Assembly: GCF_900258515.1 (NCBI RefSeq)
Contig: NZ_LT984884.1
Span: 3,095,366-3,159,365, forward strand
Source of the DNA: Lentibacillus sp. Marseille-P4043
Lineage (GTDB): Bacteria > Bacillota > Bacilli > Bacillales > Amphibacillaceae
Direction: 5' to 3'
Length of the DNA stretch: 64,000 nucleotides
Below the pieces are notes generated by a model. The model did not search any database. It worked only from the letters and a program-made list of their open reading frames with translations, and was not told the DNA's origin. Shown piece by piece: positions 33,277 through 43,512 of the stretch. Made by a program: the position numbers and the translations under genes. How positions within the stretch are numbered: the first letter of the stretch is position 1; each line of letters opens with the position of its first letter.

Positions 33277-33974
33277 TGTTCCCCTGTATGCTCGCCATTT
33301 ATTACCAGATTATTTTCCTTGCTTACATCGACTTCAATATTCTCATTTACTAATTGATCGCGAACTCCATTTGTTAATGTAATACTTGGATAGAGAACGT
33401 CAGGATCACCGATTGCACGCACAACAAATGGCGCAGGATATTCTACACCGTCAACCGTTATCACAGGTCCGACACATGCTATATATGTATCTTTTAATAC
33501 GCGTTGTCCATTAATAGCTACTGCTTTTGCACCTGCACTAAACAGTTCGTTAACAATTTTATGTATGTGACTTTCGTGTACCATATAATCATTCGCATTT
33601 TGTTCATTTGGGATATAGTTGGCATCATGCAACGTAACCGTGATACCATCTCCACTAATAGTTAGATCTCCATTTAAAATTTGCAATCGCTTCTTTTGTT
33701 CAACATATTTGCCAATCAGCTCCTCTTGATTGGCAAATTTAGTTTCCAATTCCTGAATTCTTTGTAAGTTTCCTTCCAATTCGTCCCGTAGCTGTTTATT
33801 TTTATCAACTAAGTCAATTGCTTGTTGGCGAAATTGATAATTTTCATCCCATGTTTTCTCTGACAATTGGACAACCTTGGGATTTTCCGCTGCTTGTTGA
33901 AAGCTATACGTCACGAAAAAGCCAAAAATCAACAGAATAACCGAAATGACAGTATGTTTACCCCTCAGTTTCAT
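33273..33974 (-). CDS. ylxW: DUF881 family protein YlxW
   Basis: 233 residues with an N-terminal signal anchor (HTVISVILLIFGFFVTYSF), a coiled coil (about 45-105) and a DUF881 domain (ISGDGITVTLHDANY, GAKAVAINGQRV). Start at 33974 (MKLRGKHT) follows GAAGAGGTTG and lies 17 bases inside divIB; a 34-residue upstream extension overlaps divIB and is rejected. Confidence 0.85.
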   Translation of the reverse strand: MKLRGKHTVISVILLIFGFFVTYSFQQAAENPKVVQLSEKTWDENYQFRQQAIDLVDKNKQLRDELEGNLQRIQELETKFANQEELIGKYVEQKKRLQILNGDLTISGDGITVTLHDANYIPNEQNANDYMVHESHIHKIVNELFSAGAKAVAINGQRVLKDTYIACVGPVITVDGVEYPAPFVVRAIGDPDVLYPSITLTNGVRDQLVNENIEVDVSKENNLVINGEHTGEQ

Positions 33975-34746
33975 CGTCTGCAACCTCTTCTTGGGATTCC
34001 TTATCAAATGATTCGAAATAAGCACCAACCCCGATATGAACAATCCCTTTATTATCCGGATTAAGTTGAGACACAATAGATGGATAAACGTTCATTTTTT
34101 CCGAAAAACCTCTAATCGTTCCGTCAACAAGATAGCCATCATTCATATAAAGTAAAATTTTATATTTATTTTCATCTGTTGGTTTCCAATGAATTTCCGA
34201 GATAATGTTTAAAATGCTTGTTGGTAGCTTTTGTAATTCTTTTGTCATCTTGTGTAAATAAGACTTGTCCGAAAAGTTCATTAATAGTGGCGCATCCCCA
34301 TTGGCCGTCTTTTGCTTTAACTCTGTTAATATTTGTCCATTTCCTAATACCGGGTAATAGACACCATTATTACTCACATAGCCTACCCGTTCGTATTCGT
34401 TCAATTGAATGTCAACCGTCCACGGGAGTTGTTTCTCAATTTTGACAGATTTAATGGAAGGATTTTTTTTCAGCACATCTATTATTTTCGATTCATTAAT
34501 TGTCCATATATTTGTTTTGGTTGTTAGTTTACTTTGATTAATAACCTCTTTGTCCGACACAAATTGATTACCAGTGACCGTGATTGTTTTCACATGGCTT
34601 AATGGCGATTGCAAATAAACAATGATCGCTATCAATAGGAAAAAAATAGATAGATAAAATATTAATCTTCTGTTTGCCTTCTTTTTCCGAGCTTGTTTCA
34701 ATTTAGGGATTCGGTCTTCAATCGAAACAATTTTCTTTTTGCCCAT
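33958..34746 (-). CDS. divIB: Cell division protein DivIB/FtsQ
   Basis: Bitopic division protein stabilising the FtsL-DivIC-PBP2B complex. 262 residues: basic cytoplasmic tail, transmembrane helix (LIFYLSIFFLLIAIIVYL), POTRA domain (VKTITVTGNQFVSDKEVINQS), beta domain and acidic C-terminal tail. Start at 34746 follows AAAGGAAG. No murG or murB precedes it, unlike B. subtilis. Confidence 0.93.
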   Translation of the reverse strand: MGKKKIVSIEDRIPKLKQARKKKANRRLIFYLSIFFLLIAIIVYLQSPLSHVKTITVTGNQFVSDKEVINQSKLTTKTNIWTINESKIIDVLKKNPSIKSVKIEKQLPWTVDIQLNEYERVGYVSNNGVYYPVLGNGQILTELKQKTANGDAPLLMNFSDKSYLHKMTKELQKLPTSILNIISEIHWKPTDENKYKILLYMNDGYLVDGTIRGFSEKMNVYPSIVSQLNPDNKGIVHIGVGAYFESFDKESQEEVADDETEG

Positions 34747-34776
34747 TCTATTTCTTCCTTTATCCATAAATTAACA

Positions 34777-34826
34777 AATAAAAACGGCACAATAAAAATG
34801 CCGTTTCACTTGTTACAAAAATTATA
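34777..34826 (-). terminator. Hairpin after spoVE with a candidate promoter just upstream (divIB leader)
   Basis: AAACGGCA / TGCCGTTT stem with T run (34777-34806) fits a terminator for spoVE. A TATAAT box on the minus strand at 34821-34826 would start transcription at about 34814, only a few bases before this hairpin, so it may instead form the 5' end of the divIB transcript. Confidence 0.6.
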
Positions 34827-34925
34827 TCATAGATTATGTGTGGATATGTAGTACACATTACCTATTGTTTTATAAAATTATTAGATCTATTTTATCACAT
34901 GGACATTAAATCCTTTTTTTCTCTA

Positions 34926-36047
34926 TTATAACGTTGAATACCTACTAACATTTAATAATACACCAACCGAACAGAGTGTTAATGTCAGCGAGGATCCACC
35001 ATAACTTAAGAAAGGTAACGTTATCCCAGTAACCGGAATTAGCCCGATCACAACACTGATATTGATCATCACTTGAATTGTTAACATCGATACTATTCCA
35101 AGTGCCAAGAAGCGTCCAAATGGATCTGGTGCAGCTAGTGAGATTTTTATTCCTCGCCAAAACAACAGCCCAAAAAGTCCAATCACGACTGTTCCACCGA
35201 TAAAACCAAGTTCCTCACCAAGAATCGCGAAAATAAAATCCGTTTGCGGTTCAGGCAGATAAAAGTATTTTTGTATACTCTCCCCTAATCCAAGCCCCAT
35301 TAATCCACCTGGCCCAATCGCATAAAGTGATTGAATAATTTGGAACCCAGTGTTTTGTGGGTCTTCCCACGGGTTTAAAAAAGCAGTTATACGGTTAATC
35401 CGGTATGGTGCAGAAATGATCAGCAGTAAAAAGCCTACAAGTCCAAGAGATCCAAGCCCAATGAAGTGTGACAATTTAGCACCAGCAGTAAAGATTAAGA
35501 CCATACACGTTAAAACAAGTACGACACCTGTTCCTAAGTCCGGCTGCAGCATGATTAATCCGAACACAGTAAACACAAGCAATAGTGTCGGTAAAAAACC
35601 CTTTTTAAACGAAGTAATGTATTTTTGATTTGTTGCCAAATAGACAGACAAATAAATAATCAGCCCAAGCTTCATAAACTCTGATGGTTGTATACTAAAT
35701 GCCCCAATTCCTATCCAACTTTGCGCCCCACCTCTTGTCATTCCAATTCCTGGAACTAATACAAGTAGTAACAATACAAAACAGCTAAACAATATAACTT
35801 TCGCATATTTATGCCACGTACCATAAGGAATCGCCATGATCAAGAACATCCCAACGAGACCAACACCAGTAAACAATAATTGTCGCTTCAAATAAAAAAT
35901 ACTGTCTCCATACTTATATTCGGCCCACACATAGGATGAACTATAAACCATCACAATGCCAACAAGTAATAATGCTAGAATGACACCAAGTAGTGTATAA
36001 TCTGGTGCATTTTGCTGCTTAAATAAATTTCGAAACAATAGAAACAC
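34926..36047 (-). CDS. spoVE: SEDS-family glycosyltransferase SpoVE (FtsW/RodA family)
   Basis: Polytopic peptidoglycan polymerase needed for spore cortex, working with the transpeptidase SpoVD. 373 residues, about ten transmembrane helices, catalytic Asp in LQPDLGTG and conserved GLPVTGITLPFLSYGGSS-type loop (here LIPVTGITLPFLSYGG). Closer in sequence to SpoVE than to vegetative FtsW. Start is GTG at 36047 or TTG at 36038; the latter has GGGGTG at proper spacing. A hairpin (CCCCGATTCCA...TGGATATGGGG) covers this ribosome site. Confidence 0.88.
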   Translation of the reverse strand: MFLLFRNLFKQQNAPDYTLLGVILALLLVGIVMVYSSSYVWAEYKYGDSIFYLKRQLLFTGVGLVGMFLIMAIPYGTWHKYAKVILFSCFVLLLLVLVPGIGMTRGGAQSWIGIGAFSIQPSEFMKLGLIIYLSVYLATNQKYITSFKKGFLPTLLLVFTVFGLIMLQPDLGTGVVLVLTCMVLIFTAGAKLSHFIGLGSLGLVGFLLLIISAPYRINRITAFLNPWEDPQNTGFQIIQSLYAIGPGGLMGLGLGESIQKYFYLPEPQTDFIFAILGEELGFIGGTVVIGLFGLLFWRGIKISLAAPDPFGRFLALGIVSMLTIQVMINISVVIGLIPVTGITLPFLSYGGSSLTLTLCSVGVLLNVSRYSTL

Positions 36048-36168
36048 CCCATATCCATGATTGGAATCGGGGCATTATTTCATATCATTATTCAAGTCGA
36101 AGGACCGCATTAGAATAATAGCAATCCGATCTTCGTCTTCTTGTCTCTGCCAAATTTGAAACAAGCCC

Positions 36169-37515
36169 CTACATTAATGTATGCACAGCTTGTATAAACA
36201 TGTCTCCTCTTTCTTCAAAAGTACGATATTGATCCCAACTAGCACACGCCGGAGACAATAGTATAACATCATTAGGATTTGAGATTTCGTACGCTTTTTT
36301 AACAGCCGATTCCAAATCGTCCACCTGCTCTGAAAGAATATCCGCTTCATCAGCAAGTTCCTTCAATTTTTCTTTCGTTTGTCCGAATAATACCATCGTC
36401 TTAACGTTATTAAGATACGGTAATAAATCAGCGAAGCCATTGCCACGATCCAATCCACCTGCAAGCAATATAGTTGGCTGCTGGAACGATGATAATGCTT
36501 TTTGTGTCGCTAAAATATTCGTCGCTTTTGAATCATTATAAAAAAGTCTATCGTTAATCGTATCAACATATTGTAATCGATGCTTTACGCCAGAAAAGGT
36601 TGTCAAAACTGCTTGAATCCCCTCATTTGTTGCACCACTTAATTTAGCTGCACTAACTGCGGCTAAAATATTTTCTAAGTTATGCTCACCGACGAGTACA
36701 ATTTCTGCTAAATCAATTATTTTTTCTCTTTTAAAATAAATGCTTCTATCATCAGCCCATGCACCATTTTCCATCCGTCTTTTGGCAGAAAAAGGAACTT
36801 TCGTTGCTTTTGCATGTTGTACAGCATCGACAACAACTGATTCTTCCGCATTATAAACGAGATAATCATCACTATCTTGATTTTTAAAAATATTACTTTT
36901 TGCTTCTTTGTAGTTGGCAAATGTACCGTGATAGTCCAAATGTGCCTCAAAAATATTTAACAAAACGGCAACTTTAGGCTGGAACGTTTGGATACCCATT
37001 AATTGAAACGAAGAGAGCTCTACAACTAATCTTTCATGTGGTTTTAATGTACTGGCAACATCAGTAGCAACAGTCCCAATATTTCCAGCAATCTGAACCC
37101 CTTGTTTGCTTGCCTCAAGCATTTGAGTTGTCAGCATGGTTGTTGTTGTTTTGCCATTCGAACCCGTAATTCCGATAATTGGCCCTTCAACGATGTTTCC
37201 AGCTAGTTCGATTTCCGTTATTACTGGAATATTGCGCTTTTGTGCTTCCTTAACAATTGGGTTATCATATGGAATCCCTGGGTTCTTAACGACAATCTCG
37301 ATACCTTCCAAGGCAGAAAGCGGGTGTGATCCTACAATAACTTCAGCACCTGTCTTGATTAATTTTTTAACAATTTCATCATCCTCAGATGCCTTCACAT
37401 CATTAACTCGTACATGCTTATCATTGTGAAGTAATAATTTAGCTGCTGCTGTTCCGCTTTTAGCTAAACCTAAAACAAGCACATGTGCATAAGGAAAATC
37501 TGTTAGTTTTTTCAA
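36169..37515 (-). CDS. murD: UDP-N-acetylmuramoylalanine--D-glutamate ligase
   Basis: Adds D-Glu to UDP-MurNAc-L-Ala in the cytoplasm. 448 residues: Rossmann-like N domain, ATPase domain with P-loop [14 protein letters not shown] and the ELSSFQL motif, C domain with NDSKATN. Overlaps mraY by four bases. Confidence 0.97.
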   Translation of the reverse strand: MKKLTDFPYAHVLVLGLAKSGTAAAKLLLHNDKHVRVNDVKASEDDEIVKKLIKTGAEVIVGSHPLSALEGIEIVVKNPGIPYDNPIVKEAQKRNIPVITEIELAGNIVEGPIIGITGSNGKTTTTMLTTQMLEASKQGVQIAGNIGTVATDVASTLKPHERLVVELSSFQLMGIQTFQPKVAVLLNIFEAHLDYHGTFANYKEAKSNIFKNQDSDDYLVYNAEESVVVDAVQHAKATKVPFSAKRRMENGAWADDRSIYFKREKIIDLAEIVLVGEHNLENILAAVSAAKLSGATNEGIQAVLTTFSGVKHRLQYVDTINDRLFYNDSKATNILATQKALSSFQQPTILLAGGLDRGNGFADLLPYLNNVKTMVLFGQTKEKLKELADEADILSEQVDDLESAVKKAYEISNPNDVILLSPACASWDQYRTFEERGDMFIQAVHTLM

Positions 37516-38498
37516 GACAAGCCCACCTCGATATATATGCCAAGCGCACTAAAAATAAGTCCAATCAGCCAAAAAGTTGTTACAACTCGCCACTCAGACC
37601 ACCCGAGCAGTTCGTAATGATGGTGTAATGGACTCATTTTAAACACCCGTTTACCTGTTGTTTTAAATGAAATAACCTGAATAATAACGGATAATGTTTC
37701 AATTACAAAAACGCCACCAATAATAACTAAAATGATTTCCAATTTTGTCAGGATAGCAATAGCTGCAATTGCCCCTCCTAGTGCCAATGAACCTGTATCG
37801 CCCATAAATACTTTTGCTGGGTGTGCATTAAATAAAAGGAATCCAAGTAACGCACCAACAACCGCCAAAGCAAATATGAGTACTTCACTTTGTGGAAAGC
37901 CATACCATGCTAATATTCCAAAGGCCCCAAAAGCAATTACCGCTGTACCTGCCAATAAGCCATCCAACCCATCTGTTAAGTTAACAGCATTCGATGCACC
38001 TACTAGCATAAAAACTATTAGTAATGCATAGCCCCATCCTAATTCCCATTGAATGTTTGTGCCTGGGATTTGGATATATGTTGGGAAATCATTCGCTTTT
38101 AAAATAAAATAAAAGACAAGTGCAATTATAATTTGACCAAGCATTTTTTGTTTTGATGTCAGTCCTAAATTACGTTTCATTACAACTTTTATAAAATCAT
38201 CTAAAAAACCTAAAAAGCCATATCCCACGATAACAAAAATTAATAACCAAAGCTGATATCCAATCGGGGTGGAACTAATTTTACTAACCATAATCAGTGA
38301 TGTAACAACAACACTAATGACAATCATTACACCGCCCATTGTAGGGGTGCCTGTTTTCTTTAAATGGGATTTTGGTCCTTCCTCACGAATGCTTTGTCCA
38401 AACTTTAATCGTCGTAAAAATGGAATAACTATTGGTGATAAAAGGACGGTTATTAGAAATGCGATTCCAATTGTTATGATTAATGCCCATATATTCAC
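37512..38498 (-). CDS. mraY: Phospho-N-acetylmuramoyl-pentapeptide transferase
   Basis: Membrane enzyme producing lipid I from UDP-MurNAc-pentapeptide and undecaprenyl phosphate. 328 residues, ten transmembrane helices, Mg/catalytic motifs [28 protein letters not shown] and the cytoplasmic HHHYE. GTG start at 38498 after AAGGAGGAGAAACA; an ATG 30 bases upstream gives an extension not seen in the family. Confidence 0.96.
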   Translation of the reverse strand: MNIWALIITIGIAFLITVLLSPIVIPFLRRLKFGQSIREEGPKSHLKKTGTPTMGGVMIVISVVVTSLIMVSKISSTPIGYQLWLLIFVIVGYGFLGFLDDFIKVVMKRNLGLTSKQKMLGQIIIALVFYFILKANDFPTYIQIPGTNIQWELGWGYALLIVFMLVGASNAVNLTDGLDGLLAGTAVIAFGAFGILAWYGFPQSEVLIFALAVVGALLGFLLFNAHPAKVFMGDTGSLALGGAIAAIAILTKLEIILVIIGGVFVIETLSVIIQVISFKTTGKRVFKMSPLHHHYELLGWSEWRVVTTFWLIGLIFSALGIYIEVGLS

Positions 38499-38533
38499 TG
38501 TTTCTCCTCCTTGTACAAAACCGTCCATATAAC

Positions 38534-39898
38534 TTATGGATGTATTATTGCGTTAACAAACGATTCAAACTGCATGCCACGTGAAGCCTTAAACAATAAA
38601 AGTGATTCCGGTTTTAAGTAACCTTCTATGGCATCTGTCAATTCTTTGCGCGTTGTAAAATGATTACAATCAATAGAAGTGTTTTCTCGATTAACTGTTT
38701 GGGAAATTAATGCGGCCTTTTCGCCAAAAGTAAATACAGCTGTTATAGAATCATCGATGACAGCTGCGACGGATTGGTGTAAATCATCAGCCTGTTGCCC
38801 GAGTTCAAACATATCTCCAAGAATCAGGACCTTTTCGTTAAAGCCAGCCATTTGCTTGACGACCTCAATCGCCGCCTTCATTGATGTCGGTGAAGCATTG
38901 TAGGCATCATTAATAACTGATACACCGTTCGTACCAGTTAACATTTCAAAACGCATGGATGTTAATTCCAATGTACGTAATGCCTGTATAATTACTTCCC
39001 TAGATATTCCCAACTGAGATGCAAGTGTAATGGCATACGTTGCATTTTTAGCATGATGTTTCCCTAATAACGGAATCTTATATTCATATCCATCAGACAA
39101 AACAAAAACAGTTTCGTCCTGATTTATCGTAGATTGTTCAATAACGACATCATTATTACGGTGAAAACCACATGTTATAACATTAAGCTTTTTATCTAGT
39201 GGTTGCAATAAATCTTCATCACCATCAATAATGAGGTAACCATCTTGCTTCAGGCCTTGTGTGATTTCTAGTTTTGCTTTTGCGATACCTTCGCGTGATC
39301 CAAGGTATTCGATATGGGACTCGCCAATATTCGTAATGATTGCATAATCTGGCTTTGCAAGCTTAGAAAGCTCTTCTATTTCGCCAAAATGATTCATTCC
39401 CATTTCCAGTACAAGTACTTCTGTTTCATTCGGCATCGACAAAACCGTTAATGGCAATCCGATGTGATTATTAAAATTTCCTTCTGTATAATGAGTCCGA
39501 TATGTTGAAGCCATTACAGCCGCTGTGACATCTTTTGTTGTAGTCTTCCCATTCGATCCAGTTATTCCAATTACAATGGGATTGACTTCTTCTCTATATG
39601 CTGCCGCTAACGTCTGTAATGCCTTTTGTGTATCATCAACGAAAAACACCGGAAAATCAGTTGGCAAAAAGGTTGGCAAGTCTTTTTGCTTGTTCCACAT
39701 CACCGCTACAGCACCATTATCAAATGCCTGCTTGACATAATCGTGCCCATCGAAATTCTCACCGACGAGTGGAATAAATAATGCCTTTTTTGTTTCTTTT
39801 CTACTATCAGTTGTAACAGCATCAATTGAAATAGCATCTAACGCTGCCCCTTTAAAATCAGTAAAAAAGCTGGTAAGCCAATTTGTCGTAAATAACAT
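38534..39898 (-). CDS. murF: UDP-N-acetylmuramoyl-tripeptide--D-alanyl-D-alanine ligase
   Basis: Completes the UDP-MurNAc-pentapeptide by adding D-Ala-D-Ala. 454 residues with N-terminal substrate domain, P-loop [14 protein letters not shown], and the [11 protein letters not shown] motif specific to MurF. Starts directly after the murE stop codon. In B. subtilis murF lies elsewhere (with ddl), so its place here between murE and mraY is a lineage difference. Confidence 0.96.
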   Translation of the reverse strand: MLFTTNWLTSFFTDFKGAALDAISIDAVTTDSRKETKKALFIPLVGENFDGHDYVKQAFDNGAVAVMWNKQKDLPTFLPTDFPVFFVDDTQKALQTLAAAYREEVNPIVIGITGSNGKTTTKDVTAAVMASTYRTHYTEGNFNNHIGLPLTVLSMPNETEVLVLEMGMNHFGEIEELSKLAKPDYAIITNIGESHIEYLGSREGIAKAKLEITQGLKQDGYLIIDGDEDLLQPLDKKLNVITCGFHRNNDVVIEQSTINQDETVFVLSDGYEYKIPLLGKHHAKNATYAITLASQLGISREVIIQALRTLELTSMRFEMLTGTNGVSVINDAYNASPTSMKAAIEVVKQMAGFNEKVLILGDMFELGQQADDLHQSVAAVIDDSITAVFTFGEKAALISQTVNRENTSIDCNHFTTRKELTDAIEGYLKPESLLLFKASRGMQFESFVNAIIHP

Positions 39899-41371
39899 TT
39901 ATTTATTCTCCTTAGCTTGAATTGCTTCTCGAGCTACTTGCCGATCATCAAAGTCATATTTCACATCCCCAATTTGCTGGTATGTTTCATGTCCCTTGCC
40001 GGCAATTAACACAATGTCATCAGCTTTTGCAAGTTCAATTGTTTTAAAGATTGCTTCTTTACGGTTCGTAATCACATCAAAATGATCTTGTTCTAACCCC
40101 TCTGTCATATCATCCAAAATGGACTGTGCATCCTCTGTTCGTGGATTGTCAGATGTAAATATTGCTCGATCGGCATATTTTAATGCAATTTCTGCCATCA
40201 ACGGACGTTTTGTTTTATCACGATCCCCGCCACAGCCGACAACTACATATACTTTTTGCTTTGCAAAGCCGTTAATTGTTTGTAACACATTCTCCAGCGA
40301 ATCCGGTGTATGAGCATAATCCACTAATGTAGCAAATGATTGACCTGCTAGGACCGGTTCAAAACGCCCACTAACACCGGTTATATTTTCCAATGCCGTT
40401 TTAATAGTAGTTAGTGGAATATTCGCAGCAATTGCCGCGGCACTTGCCGCCAACATATTGTATACGTTAAACATACCAATAAGTTTGCTTTTAATTGCTA
40501 TTTCACCAATCGGCGTTTTTAAAATAAAGTTTGTTGCAGTTACATCTAATTGTATATCAGTCGCCATAATCTGTGCTTCATTTTTACAACCATAAGTTAA
40601 TACATGTTGTGCCGTACTGCGTTTTAGAATTTTGCTTACCGGATCATCCTGATTGATAACAGCAAATTTTTTCTGTTTATCGTTATAAGTATTCCCTAAC
40701 TGTGCAAACAAAAGACTTTTGGCACGTAAATAATCATCCATATCTTTATGATAATCGAGGTGATCTTGTGACAAATTCGTAAATATCGCTATATCAAATT
40801 CACAACCAAATACCCGCCCTTGATCAAGCGCATGGGATGATACCTCCATGATGCCTGTTTCGACGTTATCCTTTACCATCTGATCAAATACTTTTTGTAA
40901 AAACAATGCATCTGGTGTCGTATTTTTCACTGGATAGCTATCATCACCAATTTTCATCTGGATTGTTCCAATTACACCGGTTTTCTTTTTAAATTGTTTA
41001 AATATGGTCTCCAACAGATAGGTAACCGTCGTTTTTCCATTTGTTCCCGTAACACCGATAAGCGGGAATTTTCTCGTCGGGTAATTGTAAAATTTAGTTG
41101 CGAGCATTGCGGCAGCACGTGATGTATCTCCAACAATAATAACAGGCACATCCACTTCTAGTCTTTTTTCTGCTAGAATAGCAACTGCTCCGTTGTTGAC
41201 AGCTTGTTGAACATAATCATGTCCATCAACTGTATATCCCTTAATACAGACAAATAGATCACCACTTTTTACTTTACGGGAATCCATTTCGATGGTGTTG
41301 ATTTCCATGCCCTCCATTAGGTTCGTAACGTCATAGAATGGCAATACGGAAAGAATATCAGTTATTTTCAT
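39899..41371 (-). CDS. murE: UDP-MurNAc-L-Ala-D-Glu--meso-2,6-diaminopimelate ligase
   Basis: Adds the third stem-peptide residue. 490 residues with P-loop GVTGTNGKTTVTYLL and the DNPR motif (FTSDNPRTED) that recognises meso-DAP, so the wall is of the meso-DAP type and not L-Lys. Start at 41371 (MKITDILSVLPFYD) after TAGGATG. Confidence 0.97.
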   Translation of the reverse strand: MKITDILSVLPFYDVTNLMEGMEINTIEMDSRKVKSGDLFVCIKGYTVDGHDYVQQAVNNGAVAILAEKRLEVDVPVIIVGDTSRAAAMLATKFYNYPTRKFPLIGVTGTNGKTTVTYLLETIFKQFKKKTGVIGTIQMKIGDDSYPVKNTTPDALFLQKVFDQMVKDNVETGIMEVSSHALDQGRVFGCEFDIAIFTNLSQDHLDYHKDMDDYLRAKSLLFAQLGNTYNDKQKKFAVINQDDPVSKILKRSTAQHVLTYGCKNEAQIMATDIQLDVTATNFILKTPIGEIAIKSKLIGMFNVYNMLAASAAAIAANIPLTTIKTALENITGVSGRFEPVLAGQSFATLVDYAHTPDSLENVLQTINGFAKQKVYVVVGCGGDRDKTKRPLMAEIALKYADRAIFTSDNPRTEDAQSILDDMTEGLEQDHFDVITNRKEAIFKTIELAKADDIVLIAGKGHETYQQIGDVKYDFDDRQVAREAIQAKENK

Positions 41372-41429
41372 GTTAAACATCCTAACTAAATTAAATATCC
41401 TACATATGTATTCTCATATGGATACGTTT

Positions 41430-41456
41430 TTAAGAGGGTGGATCCACCCTCTTTTA
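41430..41456. terminator. Perfect palindrome between spoVD and murE
   Basis: AAGAGGGTGGATCCACCCTCTT (41432-41453), followed by TTTTATAATT on the plus strand; the minus-strand tail is A-rich. Likely a terminator-like structure separating spoVD from murE; efficiency on the minus strand is doubtful. Confidence 0.6.
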
Positions 41457-41475
41457 TAATTGATTATAGCAAAAT

Positions 41476-43419
41476 TTAATCCGATTCACGATCTTTTTTA
41501 TCGGAAAAATAAATTCTGATTTTTGAGCCTTGTTCCACTTTCGTTCCAGGCTGTGGTGCTTGATCAATAATATAATCGCCTGAACCATTTGTTTCAATCG
41601 ATAGGTTTGTCATGTATTCGGTTAGTTCACCCTTTTTCAAACCGACTAAATCCGGTACTTCCACTTTCGGTTGATCTGGCCATTGATAATCTTTTTCAAG
41701 TCCACCTTCTCTTGGCTCAACACCTAATGTTCGTAAACTATCACCAATAATCGTTCCAACAATTGGTGCAGCTACCACTCCACCAAATTGAACCGTGTCT
41801 TTCGGATTATCAATTGCAACATAGACAACAATTTCCGGATCATCTGCAGGAGCAAACCCGATAAATGAAACAATATAGTTATTTTGCATATACCTACCAT
41901 CTGGACCAACCTTCTGAGCTGTTCCCGTTTTTCCACCTACGCGATATCCATCAACATATGCTGGTCTACCAGAACCATTCGCTACAACATTCTCTAATGC
42001 ACGACGTACCTCTTTAGAAGTCTTGCCAGAAATAACTCTATCCTTCGTAACAGTCTCAACGGCATCAACAACCTCTTCTGTTCGTGGGTCAATCCATTCT
42101 TTAGCAATATGGGGTTTGTATAAATACCCACCATTCACCGTAGCTGCTACTGCCATGACTTGCTGAATTGGGGTAACAGATACACCTTGTCCAAATGACG
42201 TCGTTGCTAGCTCCACTGGACCGACATTTTCTGGCTTAAATAGAATCCCATTACCTTCACCCTGTAAATCAATTCCTGTTTTCTTACCAAAGCCGAAATC
42301 TCTGATATAGGAAAATAATTTTTCTTTACCTAGTTCTAATCCTAAGTTAACAAAACCTGGATTGCAGGAGTTCTGCACGACCTCTAAATAAGTTTGGTGG
42401 CCATGTCCCCCACTTTTCCAACAATGCAAATTTGCTCCGCCAACTGAAATAGAACCATCGTCATCAAATGTATCCTTTTTTAGATCCACCTGTTCTTCTT
42501 CTAAAGCTGCGGCAAGGGTAATAATTTTGAATGTTGATCCAGGTTCATATGTTTTCCAGATCGGCAAATTACGGTCAAATATTTCCGAATCAACTTCCTG
42601 ATAATTTTCTGGGTCGAAGTTTGGTCTTGATGTCATACCAAGTATTCCACCTGTCTTTGGGTTCACTGCGATTGCCAAAGCGCCATCAGGATTAAATTTT
42701 GTTACAGCTAAATCAAGTTCCCGTTCCATAATGGTTTGCACTTTGGAGTTAATAGTCGTTTTTAAATCCAGACCGTCGACAGGTGGCTTGTAAATGTCGG
42801 CTAGATCTTCTAGTTTCTTTCCTTTAGCATCCGAGTAAAATGATAAACTTCCTTTTTCTCCATTAAGTTTGTCATTGTAATAGAGTTCTAAGCCCATTAA
42901 TCCTTGATTATCAATACCAGCAAAGCCTAAAACATGCGCTAAATCGTCCCCATTTGGGTAACTTCGCTTTGAATCTTTCGCCAAATAAACACCATCAAGA
43001 TTAAGTGTTCGGATTGTTTCTTCCTGTTTTTCGGAAATTTTCCTCCCTTCTGGATGAATACTTACCTGTGAACTGTTTTCGGTAACGTATTCGTATGCTT
43101 TTTTTACTGATAAATCTAAAATCTCCGCTAGTTGTTCAGCTGTTTTTTGTGGATTTTTTATTTGTCTCGGCACTAGTACAACGGAAGGAGCAGATACATT
43201 TTCAGCCAATATATCACCATTAATGTCTAAAATTCTACCTCGTTCTGGCTGAAATTCAATATCCCTTGTCCAAGAGTTATTCGCTTTGGCCATTAACTTG
43301 TCACCAATTATAAATTGGACATAACCTAAACGAATAATAATGACTGCGAGCACGAATAATCCACAGAGAAAAACAGTGACTATTCGTTTTCTTACGGTAA
43401 CAGCAGATACACGTTTCAT
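41476..43419 (-). CDS. spoVD: Stage V sporulation protein D (penicillin-binding transpeptidase)
   Basis: Class B PBP crosslinking spore cortex peptidoglycan with SpoVE. 647 residues: N-terminal membrane anchor, PBP dimerisation domain, transpeptidase domain with STFK, SCN and KTGT motifs, and one C-terminal PASTA domain (about 590-640). Start at 43419 (MKRVSAVTVRKRIV) after AAGGGGATGG. Confidence 0.95.
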   Translation of the reverse strand: MKRVSAVTVRKRIVTVFLCGLFVLAVIIIRLGYVQFIIGDKLMAKANNSWTRDIEFQPERGRILDINGDILAENVSAPSVVLVPRQIKNPQKTAEQLAEILDLSVKKAYEYVTENSSQVSIHPEGRKISEKQEETIRTLNLDGVYLAKDSKRSYPNGDDLAHVLGFAGIDNQGLMGLELYYNDKLNGEKGSLSFYSDAKGKKLEDLADIYKPPVDGLDLKTTINSKVQTIMERELDLAVTKFNPDGALAIAVNPKTGGILGMTSRPNFDPENYQEVDSEIFDRNLPIWKTYEPGSTFKIITLAAALEEEQVDLKKDTFDDDGSISVGGANLHCWKSGGHGHQTYLEVVQNSCNPGFVNLGLELGKEKLFSYIRDFGFGKKTGIDLQGEGNGILFKPENVGPVELATTSFGQGVSVTPIQQVMAVAATVNGGYLYKPHIAKEWIDPRTEEVVDAVETVTKDRVISGKTSKEVRRALENVVANGSGRPAYVDGYRVGGKTGTAQKVGPDGRYMQNNYIVSFIGFAPADDPEIVVYVAIDNPKDTVQFGGVVAAPIVGTIIGDSLRTLGVEPREGGLEKDYQWPDQPKVEVPDLVGLKKGELTEYMTNLSIETNGSGDYIIDQAPQPGTKVEQGSKIRIYFSDKKDRESD

Positions 43420-43512
43420 CTTCCATCCCCTTTTCATAGGTAGGCTTGTATCCACTATATGAACGAAGAAATATGAATAGAACACTGTTTCTTAAGGTTC
43501 GTTATTGCTATT

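Noticed and set aside
33975..34076. 34-residue N-terminal extension of ylxW
   Set aside because: It overlaps divIB almost entirely and a proper ribosome site precedes the internal ATG at 33974.
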